Origin: an uncultured SAR86 cluster bacterium
GTDB taxonomy: Bacteria > Pseudomonadota > Gammaproteobacteria > Magnimaribacterales > D2472
Length of the DNA: 64,000 nucleotides
NCBI GenBank assembly: GCA_902557965.1
Contig: CACECK010000002.1
Location: 124,001 to 188,000, forward strand
Direction: 5' to 3'
Shown: one piece after another, positions 37,771 through 45,938 of the stretch
Position numbering within the stretch: position 1 is the first letter of the stretch
How the letters are laid out: the number at the start of each line of letters is the position of its first letter
Program-made: the position numbers and the translations under genes
The notes under the pieces: model-generated
The model's input: the letters and a program-made list of their open reading frames with translations, nothing else
Database searches by the model: none
What the model was told of the DNA's origin: nothing

Positions 37771-39425
37771 AATCTAAATACTCCATATTCTGATGCGCCT
37801 TCAATAACGTTATTGCTTACAATAGATAAACAAAATCCTATTACATCTCTAGTATCTCTTGGATCTATTATCCCATCGTCAGTCATCATGCTGCTTGCAA
37901 CAAGACCATGAGACAACTTTTCCAGATAATCAATCACCATTGCTTTAAGTTGTTCGTCCGCTTTTTTATCAAATTTCTTACCATCCCTCTTTGCTTTAGC
38001 TTCTCTTACTATTGACATTACACCAGCCATTTGCTCTGGACCCATGACTGCAATTTTTGCTGTTGGCCATAAAAAGGTAAATCTATTATTAAAAGCTTTG
38101 CCAGACATTGCATAAGTCCCTGCACCATATGAAGCGCCAACTATAAATGTTATATGAGGCACCATTGAATTAGATACGGCGTTAATAAGTTGAGATCCCT
38201 TCTTAATTATTCCCTGTCTTTCAAAATCTTTTCCTACAAGAAAGCCAGTAACATTATGTAAAAAAACCAGTGGAATATCTCTCTTGTTACATAGCTGTAT
38301 GAAACTTGCACCTTTCTCAGCTGATCCAGGGTAGATAGGACCATTATTTCCAATAATGCCTATTTGATATCCATGAACTGAAGCCCAGCCACATACCAAT
38401 GATGAGCCATAAAGTGGTTTAAACTCTTCGAACTTTGACCCATCAACAAATCTTGCAATAATTTCTTTAATATCAACAGCTGACTTAAGATCCTCACTTA
38501 AAATTCCTAATAATTCTTCGCTTTGATACTCTGGTTCGGAAGATTCAATTTTTGGCTCGGGACCTTTTTTTGACCAATTTAGATGAGAAACCACTTCTCT
38601 ACATATTCTCAGAGCATCCATTTCATCCTCTGCAAGATAATCAGATAGACCTGACACCTCTGAATGCATTTGAGCTCCTCCAAGAGTTTCATCATCAGAC
38701 TCTTCACCTGTAGCCATTTTTACTAGCGGTGGACCGGCGAGAAAAGCTTTAGATTGATCTTTTATAAAAATATTATAATCAGACATTCCTGGTTGATAGG
38801 CACCTCCAGCTGTAGATGAGCCAAATACAACTGATATAACTGGAATTCTAAGTTTTGATAACTCTGTCATTTCATAAAAAAATCTTCCTGTAGATGCAAA
38901 GTGACTTTGTTGAAGTGACGGAGCTATCGGCGGCGTATCACCCTGATTATTTGAGACACTTAAATCACCACCAGCTGATTCTACAAAACTTATAAATGGT
39001 ATTTTGTTATCTCTTGCTATTTCTTTTGCTCTTTTCCATTTTTCTCCAACATAAACAGTCATTGCTCCTGCTTTTACAGAAGGGTCATTTGCAAAAATAA
39101 CACATTCAGTTCCTGAAATAATTCCAACACCGGATACACACCCACCACCAACGTTGTAATTGTTTGTTCCATATGCCGCAAATGGCTGAATCTCTAGAAA
39201 GGGGCTATCTGGATCAAGTACATTCATTACTCTTTGTCTAACTGGCATTTTTCCTCTTTTTGCAAGACGTTCATGATGATGCATACCACCTCCAATTTCA
39301 GCTAAGTCAAGGAGTCCGTCCAAGAATTTTAATTTTTCTAGCATCATTGCTTTATTTTTTTGATACTGATCTGAATTTACATCAAGGTTAGATTTTAATT
39401 TTGGTGATATATTTTCTTTATTCAT
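37767..39425 (-). CDS. Acyl-CoA carboxylase beta subunit (carboxyltransferase)
   Basis: Transfers CO2 from biotin to an acyl-CoA. The 552-residue protein carries the N-terminal HHERLAKRGKMPVRQRV block, a first carboxyltransferase half with PFISFVESAGGDLS and STAGGAYQPGM, and a second half with GNNGPIYPGSAEKGASF and SYGAGTYAMSG. This pattern is closest to the methylcrotonyl-/geranyl-CoA carboxylase beta group rather than propionyl-CoA PccB, as judged from the GGGxYxPGM region. It is the first gene of the run, 26 bases from the palindromic operator. Confidence 0.9.
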   Translation of the reverse strand: MNKENISPKLKSNLDVNSDQYQKNKAMMLEKLKFLDGLLDLAEIGGGMHHHERLAKRGKMPVRQRVMNVLDPDSPFLEIQPFAAYGTNNYNVGGGCVSGVGIISGTECVIFANDPSVKAGAMTVYVGEKWKRAKEIARDNKIPFISFVESAGGDLSVSNNQGDTPPIAPSLQQSHFASTGRFFYEMTELSKLRIPVISVVFGSSTAGGAYQPGMSDYNIFIKDQSKAFLAGPPLVKMATGEESDDETLGGAQMHSEVSGLSDYLAEDEMDALRICREVVSHLNWSKKGPEPKIESSEPEYQSEELLGILSEDLKSAVDIKEIIARFVDGSKFEEFKPLYGSSLVCGWASVHGYQIGIIGNNGPIYPGSAEKGASFIQLCNKRDIPLVFLHNVTGFLVGKDFERQGIIKKGSQLINAVSNSMVPHITFIVGASYGAGTYAMSGKAFNNRFTFLWPTAKIAVMGPEQMAGVMSIVREAKAKRDGKKFDKKADEQLKAMVIDYLEKLSHGLVASSMMTDDGIIDPRDTRDVIGFCLSIVSNNVIEGASEYGVFRL

Positions 39426-39451
39426 AACTTAAAAATGTTTAGGGCCAGTAA

Positions 39452-39479
39452 TGGTAATATATTATCATTAATATTACCA
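39452..39479. promoter_or_regulatory. Palindromic operator, probably for the TetR regulator
   Basis: TGGTAATAT and its exact reverse complement ATATTACCA flank a ten-base centre, giving 9-bp arms in a 28-base site. It lies 26 bases before the carboxylase beta ATG and 38 bases before the GST ATG. On the minus strand a TTACAT / TAATGA pair spaced 17 bases would place the -10 inside the palindrome, so bound repressor would block transcription. The operon it precedes encodes a TetR protein. Confidence 0.7.
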
Positions 39480-39490
39480 CTATTTAGATG

Positions 39491-39496
39491 TAAGAT
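39491..39496 (+). promoter_or_regulatory. Candidate -10 element for the GST gene
   Basis: TAAGAT is 21 bases before the GST ATG. A TTAATA at 39468-39473, spaced 17 bases, overlaps the palindrome, so GST and the msrAB gene behind it could share control with the divergent catabolic operon. Confidence 0.35.
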
Positions 39497-39517
39497 AGCT
39501 CTTTTACATTTCAAAAC

Positions 39518-40138
39518 ATGATAAAAATTTACGGAACAGAAAATTCTAGAGCTGTCAGACCTATTTGGACGGCAGAAGAAATGGGCCTTGAATATGAATT
39601 AATCATGATGCCATTTCCTCCAAGAGTATTTATGAAAGAATACCTTGATATAAATATGTTAGGAACCATACCGTATTTAATTGACGGCAATGTAAGGATG
39701 ACAGAATCGGTGGCAATTTCACAATATTTGGTTGAAAAATATGGTCCAACAGACCTGCAGGTAAAACCAGATGAAGAAGATTATCCATCATATTTGAATT
39801 GGTTATTTCATGCAGACGCAACCCTTACTTTTCCACAAACAGTGGTTCTAAGATATAAGTTTCAAGAACCAGGAGTTGCCGATGCTGCTGTTGAAGGTTA
39901 TAGCAGGTGGTTTGTATCAAGACTTAAACTTCTTGAGAAATCTTTAGAAGATAAACAGTATTTATGCTCTAACAGATTTACAATTGCAGACATATGTGTA
40001 AGTTACGCTATTAATCTTGCAGAGGCTTTAGGAATTGAACAAGCCTTTAAACCCAACATAAAAAGATGGTCAGATAATTTATTTTCAAGACCAGCTTTTA
40101 TTAAAAGCAAAGAGTATAAATATGAACCCAATGAATAA
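39518..40138 (+). CDS. Glutathione S-transferase family protein
   Basis: A 206-residue GST. The N-terminal thioredoxin-like domain (about 1-80) has the IYGTENSRAVRPIWTAEE start, with Ser9 a candidate glutathione-activating residue, and the conserved GTIPYLIDGN cis-proline and MTESVAISQYL motifs. The helical C-terminal domain has FTIADICVSYAI, the family capping motif. It may detoxify electrophiles; no specific substrate can be assigned. Its end overlaps the start of the methionine sulfoxide reductase gene. Confidence 0.85.
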   Translation: MIKIYGTENSRAVRPIWTAEEMGLEYELIMMPFPPRVFMKEYLDINMLGTIPYLIDGNVRMTESVAISQYLVEKYGPTDLQVKPDEEDYPSYLNWLFHADATLTFPQTVVLRYKFQEPGVADAAVEGYSRWFVSRLKLLEKSLEDKQYLCSNRFTIADICVSYAINLAEALGIEQAFKPNIKRWSDNLFSRPAFIKSKEYKYEPNE

Positions 40139-41381
40139 AATTAAAAGTTTCTTATTTACATTATTATTTCTTCCATTTATTTTGGGAGCAAATCAAACCA
40201 ATCATATTCAAACCATCTATCTAGGCTCAGGATGTTTTTGGGGAGCAGAAAAAGGATACGAGGCCTTAGAAGGAGTAATTGATGCAAAGTCAGGTTATGC
40301 TAATGGGTATGGAATAAAACCCAACTATAGATCTATTATTCAATTGAAGAATAAATTCAATTCAGATAATTTTGCTGAGGTTGTTGAGGTCACATTTAAT
40401 TCAAACTACATAACACTTGAAGAAATTCTGATGCATTTTTTTGAAACTCATAATCCTACTCAATACAACAGACAAGGCAATGATATCGGTACTCAATATA
40501 GATCTACGATATTATTTTCAAATCAAGATCAAAAACAGATTTCTGAACTTATTAGAGATGAATATCAATTGCTCTTAAAAAACGGTGGATATGGCCAGAT
40601 AAAAACAAAAATAGAGCCCCTTGAAAATTTTTATTTTGCTGAGGAATACCATCAAGACTACCTTAAGAAAAATCCTAATGGATATTGTCCTGATCTCTCA
40701 ACTGGAATTGTTTTTAATAAAGAAAGTATTAATCCTCTTGATAATAGTAATCTAGCAAAGGGTAAACAAATTTTAGTTCTGGATTCTAAGAGCTATTGCC
40801 CATATTGCGATAAATTAAAGAATGATGTTATTAATGACTACAACGGAAGCATACCATTAAGCTATAGAACATCTGACCAACTCCACGGACTTGTCCTTAA
40901 ATCACCAAGTTGGGCTACGCCTTCAATATTATTTCTTGAGAATGGCACAGAAGTATTTGGATATCAGGGTTATATAAATTCAAAGGATTTTTATAAGCTA
41001 TTAGGAAAGTTTAAGCTTGGCGAGACTGAGGCATATAAAGTTGCTTTTAATGCAGGAACAGACGCAAGATTTTGTAAAGAATATCAAATATTCAAAAATA
41101 CGCCTGATGGTGTTTTTGTTGATAAGCTTAGTGGAGCGCCTCTTTTTGATACCAAGGATAGATTTGTATCAAGATCTGGATGGCTATCATTTACAGGCCC
41201 AGTGAAAGATTCTGTTTATGAACTTCCTGACAATAGTTATGGAATGAGGAGAACCGAGATAAGGTCTGTATCTTCTGATATCCACCTAGGGCATGTTTTT
41301 GATGATGGACCCAATGGAATGCCCAGATACTGTATTAATGCTACAGTTTTAGAGTTTCAACCTAGAGTTGAAAGCTCTTAG
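40122..41381 (+). CDS. msrAB: Exported MsrA-thioredoxin-MsrB fusion (methionine sulfoxide reductase)
   Basis: Reduces both methionine sulfoxide epimers, probably in the periplasm. The 419-residue protein has a signal peptide (about 1-22), MsrA (30-195) with catalytic Cys38 in GCFWGAE, a thioredoxin-like domain (about 212-298) with CPYC at 226-229 and a cis-proline at TP266-267, and MsrB (300-415) with HLGHVF and catalytic Cys404 in RYCINA. The thioredoxin domain lies between the Msr domains, unlike Neisseria PilB, where it is N-terminal. The usual two zinc-binding CxxC pairs of MsrB are absent. Start at ATG 40122 or 40131, inside the GST gene. Confidence 0.92.
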   Translation: MNPMNKIKSFLFTLLFLPFILGANQTNHIQTIYLGSGCFWGAEKGYEALEGVIDAKSGYANGYGIKPNYRSIIQLKNKFNSDNFAEVVEVTFNSNYITLEEILMHFFETHNPTQYNRQGNDIGTQYRSTILFSNQDQKQISELIRDEYQLLLKNGGYGQIKTKIEPLENFYFAEEYHQDYLKKNPNGYCPDLSTGIVFNKESINPLDNSNLAKGKQILVLDSKSYCPYCDKLKNDVINDYNGSIPLSYRTSDQLHGLVLKSPSWATPSILFLENGTEVFGYQGYINSKDFYKLLGKFKLGETEAYKVAFNAGTDARFCKEYQIFKNTPDGVFVDKLSGAPLFDTKDRFVSRSGWLSFTGPVKDSVYELPDNSYGMRRTEIRSVSSDIHLGHVFDDGPNGMPRYCINATVLEFQPRVESS

Positions 41382-43322
41382 TTAGTAGCTTATTCCATAA
41401 CCATATTGATAAGTAGGATTATCAGTATCGTCTGGTAAATCTTCTTTTTGTTTTTTTACTTCTTCCATTGAGGAAGGTATTTCAAATGGTAATTTACCAC
41501 TTGGATTAAAGTTACCATAAATAGCTTCAAATATAACTTTATCCATCACTCCAAAAGTACCAATTAATCCTGATGTCATATTTTTAATTTCTTCAAGTAT
41601 TGCAGGCCTATTAAGATCGACTACGACAACAAGATTGTTATTCTTAGAATAATTTTTTATTTTTGATCTTATTTCTTCATTGAATTTTAAGTCTCCATTT
41701 GGAAAGAGGGTGCTCAAAAAATTATCAAAAAGCCTGTTAAGTCCTGATTCTTGATTACCATTAAAAACAGTATGAATATACATAATTATTACATCTGCTT
41801 TTTCAGGATCGTTAACTACTTTGCCAAAATTCGATGCAATTTGGTTATCAAGACCATCAACAAAAACTCTTTGTTCATTTTTCAACGGCAGAATGCCATC
41901 ATTCTCTAATAAAACAATTGATTTGCGTTGAGCATCTAGCCCAAATGTAATATTTTTATCAGTTGCAACATGCTCTTTTATTTTTTTTTCATTTACATAT
42001 GGATTATCAAATAACCCTAAATCAAATTTATTAATTAATATTCTTCTAACAGAATTATTAATTCTTTCTATAGATATTTCACCATCATTTATAAGGCTTA
42101 TAATATGCACAGGGTCATCTTCACCTCCATATTGGTCAATGCCAGCTATAAGAGATTTTTTATATCTTTCTTTAATTGAGAGATTATCAACACCCCAATG
42201 TCTTCCGCTTATAATGCCCCAATCAGAACAAACCACACCATCAAATCCAAGCTCATTTCTCAATAAATCAGATAGTATGTATTCGTTATATCCCATTGCG
42301 ACATCTTCGTCTGTAATACCAACTGGAATGCCGTAATAGGGCATTATCACTTTTAAATTATTTTTAATAGCATCTTTGAAGGGCAATAAATGATAGTTAA
42401 AATTATTTCCTGGATAATTTTGATTTCTACCGCTGAACAAATGAGGATCTAGGCCATTTTCTTGTGGACCTCCTCCTGGAAAATGCTTAACCATAGTGTG
42501 AACACTTTTTTCAGATATATTTTTTCCCTGAAAGCCCTCCATATATGCTAATGTCATTTTTGAAGACAGTTCAGCATTTGATCCAAAAGTTCCAAAATTT
42601 CGAGCCCATCTTGGTTCTGTTGCCAAGTCTGACATTGGATGAAGTGCAGTTCTAATTCCAGTTGCTAAATATTCTTCTCTGGCTATTTCAGCAAAATTTT
42701 GAATTATTGATGGATCATTTGTGGCTGCAAAGCCCAACTGAGATGGCCATTTTGAGTAACCATCTACAGAAAATGAAGCAACACCACCGCCTTTTGGGAC
42801 TTCATGAATTGGATCAGAGCTTATGGTTACAGGAACACCAAGTCGAGTCTTTGATGCAATTTTTTGAAAGTAATTTATTCTTTTTGCCAATTCAGTTGGG
42901 CTAGGATTACCGTACAAATTAAAGTGAGTGATATTATCCAAAACTATCTTAGCTTCAGTAAGTTTATTTCCTCTAATGGCAATTTCATAAACTAACATCA
43001 GTAAATCAGGACTCAAAGTAAAAGGAGGATGAAACATTTGCCCAACTTTTTCTTCAATCGTCATTCTATCTAATAAATCATTAGCTCTAATTTTTGAAGG
43101 AAGTCTATGATCCTCATATACATCTAGTAAATTATTTTTATTTAAATCTCTAAAGGTATGACTATCGCTTTTAATCAAATTTACTTCACCAACAAGAGAT
43201 TTATTTACTTTAAGCTTTTGAATAGGTTTATATAAGTTTAATAATGCAAATAAAGAAGCAAGTAAAAGAAATAAAAGCAAACTATAGAGAAATATTTTCA
43301 AGAGAGAGAATTCTCTTTTCAA
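41382..43322 (-). CDS. Membrane-anchored glycoside hydrolase family 3 protein
   Basis: A 646-residue two-domain GH3, probably a periplasmic beta-glucosidase-type exo-enzyme. Residues 8-30 form a single hydrophobic anchor without a clear cleavage site. The GH3 N domain contains MTIEEKVGQMF, VKHFPGGGPQENG and the nucleophile aspartate in FDGVVCSDWG; the C domain ends in the usual YQYGYGISY. The start is TTG at 43322; no ATG is available near the anchor. It is 14 bases downstream of the nitronate monooxygenase-like gene and abuts msrAB in convergent orientation. The glycan substrate is unknown. Confidence 0.85.
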   Translation of the reverse strand: MKREFSLLKIFLYSLLLFLLLASLFALLNLYKPIQKLKVNKSLVGEVNLIKSDSHTFRDLNKNNLLDVYEDHRLPSKIRANDLLDRMTIEEKVGQMFHPPFTLSPDLLMLVYEIAIRGNKLTEAKIVLDNITHFNLYGNPSPTELAKRINYFQKIASKTRLGVPVTISSDPIHEVPKGGGVASFSVDGYSKWPSQLGFAATNDPSIIQNFAEIAREEYLATGIRTALHPMSDLATEPRWARNFGTFGSNAELSSKMTLAYMEGFQGKNISEKSVHTMVKHFPGGGPQENGLDPHLFSGRNQNYPGNNFNYHLLPFKDAIKNNLKVIMPYYGIPVGITDEDVAMGYNEYILSDLLRNELGFDGVVCSDWGIISGRHWGVDNLSIKERYKKSLIAGIDQYGGEDDPVHIISLINDGEISIERINNSVRRILINKFDLGLFDNPYVNEKKIKEHVATDKNITFGLDAQRKSIVLLENDGILPLKNEQRVFVDGLDNQIASNFGKVVNDPEKADVIIMYIHTVFNGNQESGLNRLFDNFLSTLFPNGDLKFNEEIRSKIKNYSKNNNLVVVVDLNRPAILEEIKNMTSGLIGTFGVMDKVIFEAIYGNFNPSGKLPFEIPSSMEEVKKQKEDLPDDTDNPTYQYGYGISY

Positions 43323-43336
43323 AGTTTTGTCCTTAA

Positions 43337-44494
43337 TTATTCGTCTGAGAAGAATCCATTTATTCTTTCATAAGAATCTATAAATTCTTCTTTAAAATTT
43401 TGCACAGTTTGACCAGCAGTTATCGTTTCATTAACCAATCCAATACCTTGTCCTACCCAGTATGTTTCTAATTGCTTTGCACCCTCGTGTCCAATCGCAG
43501 CTTGATCTGCAACTTTCTTTAAAGCAGGTTCGCTTACCATAGTTTGAAGTGGCATTGGAAGTGGTTCTGGAGCATCTTTACCTTCCCAAGCATCAACCCA
43601 AGGAGAGGATAATTGTCTTGAATGCTTTCCAGTTCTGCTTTTCGATCTTACAGTATGACTTGATGATGCAGCCACCATTTTTTCTTTTATATTGTCAGAT
43701 GTTTCTGCTTCCATTGTGGGCAAGAAAACAGATGCACACCATACTCCATCAGCCCCCATTGCCATAACTCCAGCCATTTGTTCGCCTGTGCAAATTCCTC
43801 CAGCGGCAAGAATTGGTACATTGCCATATTCTTTTAAAGCTCTTCTGACCTCAGGAACTAAAACCATTGTAGAAACACTTCCACAATGACCGCCACCTTC
43901 GGTGCCAGACACCACAATTATGTCTACACCTGCTTCTGCTTGTTTTACTGCATGTTGTTTTGCTCCAACTAATGCTGCTACTGGGACTTTATGTGCCTTA
44001 CCCATATCTAACATCCATTTTGGCGGAACACCCAAAGCATTCGCAACTAAACTTATTGGATGCGCAAATGCAACCTCCAAAACTTCTTTTGCTCCATCTA
44101 ATCCTGCGCCAAGGACTCCATTAGAGTTTGCTTCTAAACTTTTTGAATTTTCATTATCTCTTAAATCAGAGCCATCTAAGTCATGCTGTTCAAGAACGTC
44201 AGCACGAAACTCTCTGTGTTCTTGAGGTATCATTGCCCTTAAATCATCGGTTGAAAGATTTTCACCTTTTCCAACATAAGAATTAGGGACTAGAACATCG
44301 ACCCCATAGGGTTTACCGTCAATATGCTCATCAATCCAATTAAGCTCAATTTCAAGTTTTTCTGGCGTTAGTCCTACCGCTCCTAAGACACCCATACCTC
44401 CAGCTTTTGAAACTGCAACAACTACATCCCTGCAATGACTAAAAGCTACCAAGGGAAATTCAATTCCAAGTAAATCGCAAATTTGTGATTTCAT
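43337..44494 (-). CDS. Nitronate monooxygenase-like FMN protein (2-nitropropane dioxygenase family)
   Basis: A 385-residue TIM-barrel flavoprotein. N-terminal LLGIEFPLVAFSHCRD, AGGMGVLGAVG, the catalytic-site region SGTEGGGHCGSVSTMVL and the FMN phosphate loop ILAAGGICTGEQMAG fit the family. Middle residues 75-135 are an insertion with many charged residues. A GGAG ribosome binding site precedes the ATG. Members act as nitronate monooxygenases, enoyl-ACP reductases or unknown oxidases, so the substrate is not assigned. Confidence 0.82.
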   Translation of the reverse strand: MKSQICDLLGIEFPLVAFSHCRDVVVAVSKAGGMGVLGAVGLTPEKLEIELNWIDEHIDGKPYGVDVLVPNSYVGKGENLSTDDLRAMIPQEHREFRADVLEQHDLDGSDLRDNENSKSLEANSNGVLGAGLDGAKEVLEVAFAHPISLVANALGVPPKWMLDMGKAHKVPVAALVGAKQHAVKQAEAGVDIIVVSGTEGGGHCGSVSTMVLVPEVRRALKEYGNVPILAAGGICTGEQMAGVMAMGADGVWCASVFLPTMEAETSDNIKEKMVAASSSHTVRSKSRTGKHSRQLSSPWVDAWEGKDAPEPLPMPLQTMVSEPALKKVADQAAIGHEGAKQLETYWVGQGIGLVNETITAGQTVQNFKEEFIDSYERINGFFSDE

Positions 44495-44559
44495 TTTTAC
44501 TCCTCAATTCTTCCTACATAGTTTATATTACTTAATATTAATTGAGAATAAATAAAGAA

Positions 44560-45048
44560 ATGAATAAATTCACAGTCCCAGATATTTGTGACAAATACGA
44601 AGACAAGATTCAAATAGGCGATCTTTTTTTAAACTCTTATGGGAAAAATGATAAGTTTTTTGGAGAGATTCAAACCGCAAGATGCGAGCATTCCAATAGG
44701 GTTGTAAAAGAATTAGTTTCCAAAAATGGTTCTAATAAGGTTCTTTTTATTCAACACACTGGCAAAGAAAAATGCTCAATGGTTGGAGATCAAATTGCAC
44801 AAATGGCAGCCAATAATGGTTGGAAAGGAATCATTACGAACGGATATATAAGAGATATTGAAGTGATAAAAGACATACCCATAGGAGTTTATGCAAAAAA
44901 TACTTATCCAAAAAAGACAGACAAATCTATTGGAGTTGGTGAAGTTGGAGTTGCGCTTGATTTTGAAACAATGATTATTAAAATGGGTACTTGGATATAT
45001 GTGGACACTAATGGCTGGGTGATAAGCGAAAAGGAGCTAGAAATTTAA
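44560..45048 (+). CDS. RraA-family protein (RNase E regulator or HMG/oxaloacetate aldolase type)
   Basis: A 162-residue RraA-fold protein, matching E. coli RraA (161 aa) in length. I chose the ATG at 44560 over an upstream TTG at 44542. The key loop reads GYIRDIEVI with Arg98-Asp99; the pyruvate aldolases of this family need an Arg-Asp pair at this site for metal binding, whereas E. coli RraA has Arg-Gln there. The protein may therefore be a class II pyruvate aldolase or oxaloacetate decarboxylase rather than an RNase E inhibitor. Its last 12 bases overlap the convergent acyltransferase gene. Confidence 0.8.
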   Translation: MNKFTVPDICDKYEDKIQIGDLFLNSYGKNDKFFGEIQTARCEHSNRVVKELVSKNGSNKVLFIQHTGKEKCSMVGDQIAQMAANNGWKGIITNGYIRDIEVIKDIPIGVYAKNTYPKKTDKSIGVGEVGVALDFETMIIKMGTWIYVDTNGWVISEKELEI

Positions 45049-45921
45049 CTCATCAATCTTTCTATCTTTTTCATCCCATATTTCTTCAATCCACTCTTTA
45101 AATTCATCTCTGTATAAATGATCACTCCCATAATTCCTGTTTTTAAGATTTTCAGGAATTTTATAGCTTTTAATAAATACTTTTACATCTTTCATTTCAC
45201 CATTCAAAAAGGACCACGCACTCCTTTTCTTAGATTTATACACGACAGAAAAATTAATCAATGTATCAATTTCTGGCATTGCTGATAGGGCGGTAGCCAT
45301 TCCACCTATTTTTGGCTGAAGAAGATTTTTGTATTTAGAATTTTGAGCTTTATGTTTTTCAGACGTAAACCTTGTGCCTTCAGCATAACTAAATATCGTA
45401 GATGGAGCTCTTAAAAATCTTTTACATGACTTTAGCGTATTTTCGTAATCTTTTGTTCTTAAGGAGGGATTCTTTTCTATTGCTTTCTTTGAATGCCTAT
45501 TAACAAAAGGCATATTTAATGTCTTATTAGCAAGAAATACAAATGGGATCCACCACAATTCTTTTTTCATGAAAAATTTTAATAATGGTATTTTTTTATT
45601 TGCTACTGTTAACAATACAAATATATCTGCCCAAGATTGATGATTAGACATAGCCATATACCATTTGCTCATATCATACTTTTCATTATTGATAACTTGA
45701 ATATTATTGCCATGCATAAGAAGCATAATTAATTTAAGGCCATAAACAGTGAGGTCCCCAATTTTATTAGATATTTTGGCTAAAAATAGCTTAAACGACT
45801 TTAGTGGAATTACAGCCCTAGGAATATTAATAATAGCTAAAGTGCCAAAGCCTATTATTAATTCTACAAGAATCAATAAGAATGTAATTAAACCAACCAA
45901 ATTTGATTTAATAACCTTCAT
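45037..45921 (-). CDS. PlsC-like lysophospholipid acyltransferase
   Basis: A 294-residue inner-membrane acyltransferase resembling E. coli YihG. Two N-terminal hydrophobic segments lie at about 8-30 and 55-70. The catalytic HX4D motif is His94-Asp99 in NHQSWADI, and the acceptor-phosphate motif EGTRFT follows around residue 180. It is 17 bases downstream of the acyl-CoA dehydrogenase on the same strand. It probably acylates lysophosphatidate or another lyso-lipid; the acyl donor is unknown. Confidence 0.85.
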   Translation of the reverse strand: MKVIKSNLVGLITFLLILVELIIGFGTLAIINIPRAVIPLKSFKLFLAKISNKIGDLTVYGLKLIMLLMHGNNIQVINNEKYDMSKWYMAMSNHQSWADIFVLLTVANKKIPLLKFFMKKELWWIPFVFLANKTLNMPFVNRHSKKAIEKNPSLRTKDYENTLKSCKRFLRAPSTIFSYAEGTRFTSEKHKAQNSKYKNLLQPKIGGMATALSAMPEIDTLINFSVVYKSKKRSAWSFLNGEMKDVKVFIKSYKIPENLKNRNYGSDHLYRDEFKEWIEEIWDEKDRKIDELNF

Positions 45922-45938
45922 ATTTTTAAATCTATCTC

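Noticed and set aside
43902-44225. Plus-strand 107-codon open frame opposite the nitronate monooxygenase-like gene
   Set aside because: It is antisense to a gene with clear FMN motifs, has no ribosome binding site and reads as low-complexity translated antisense.
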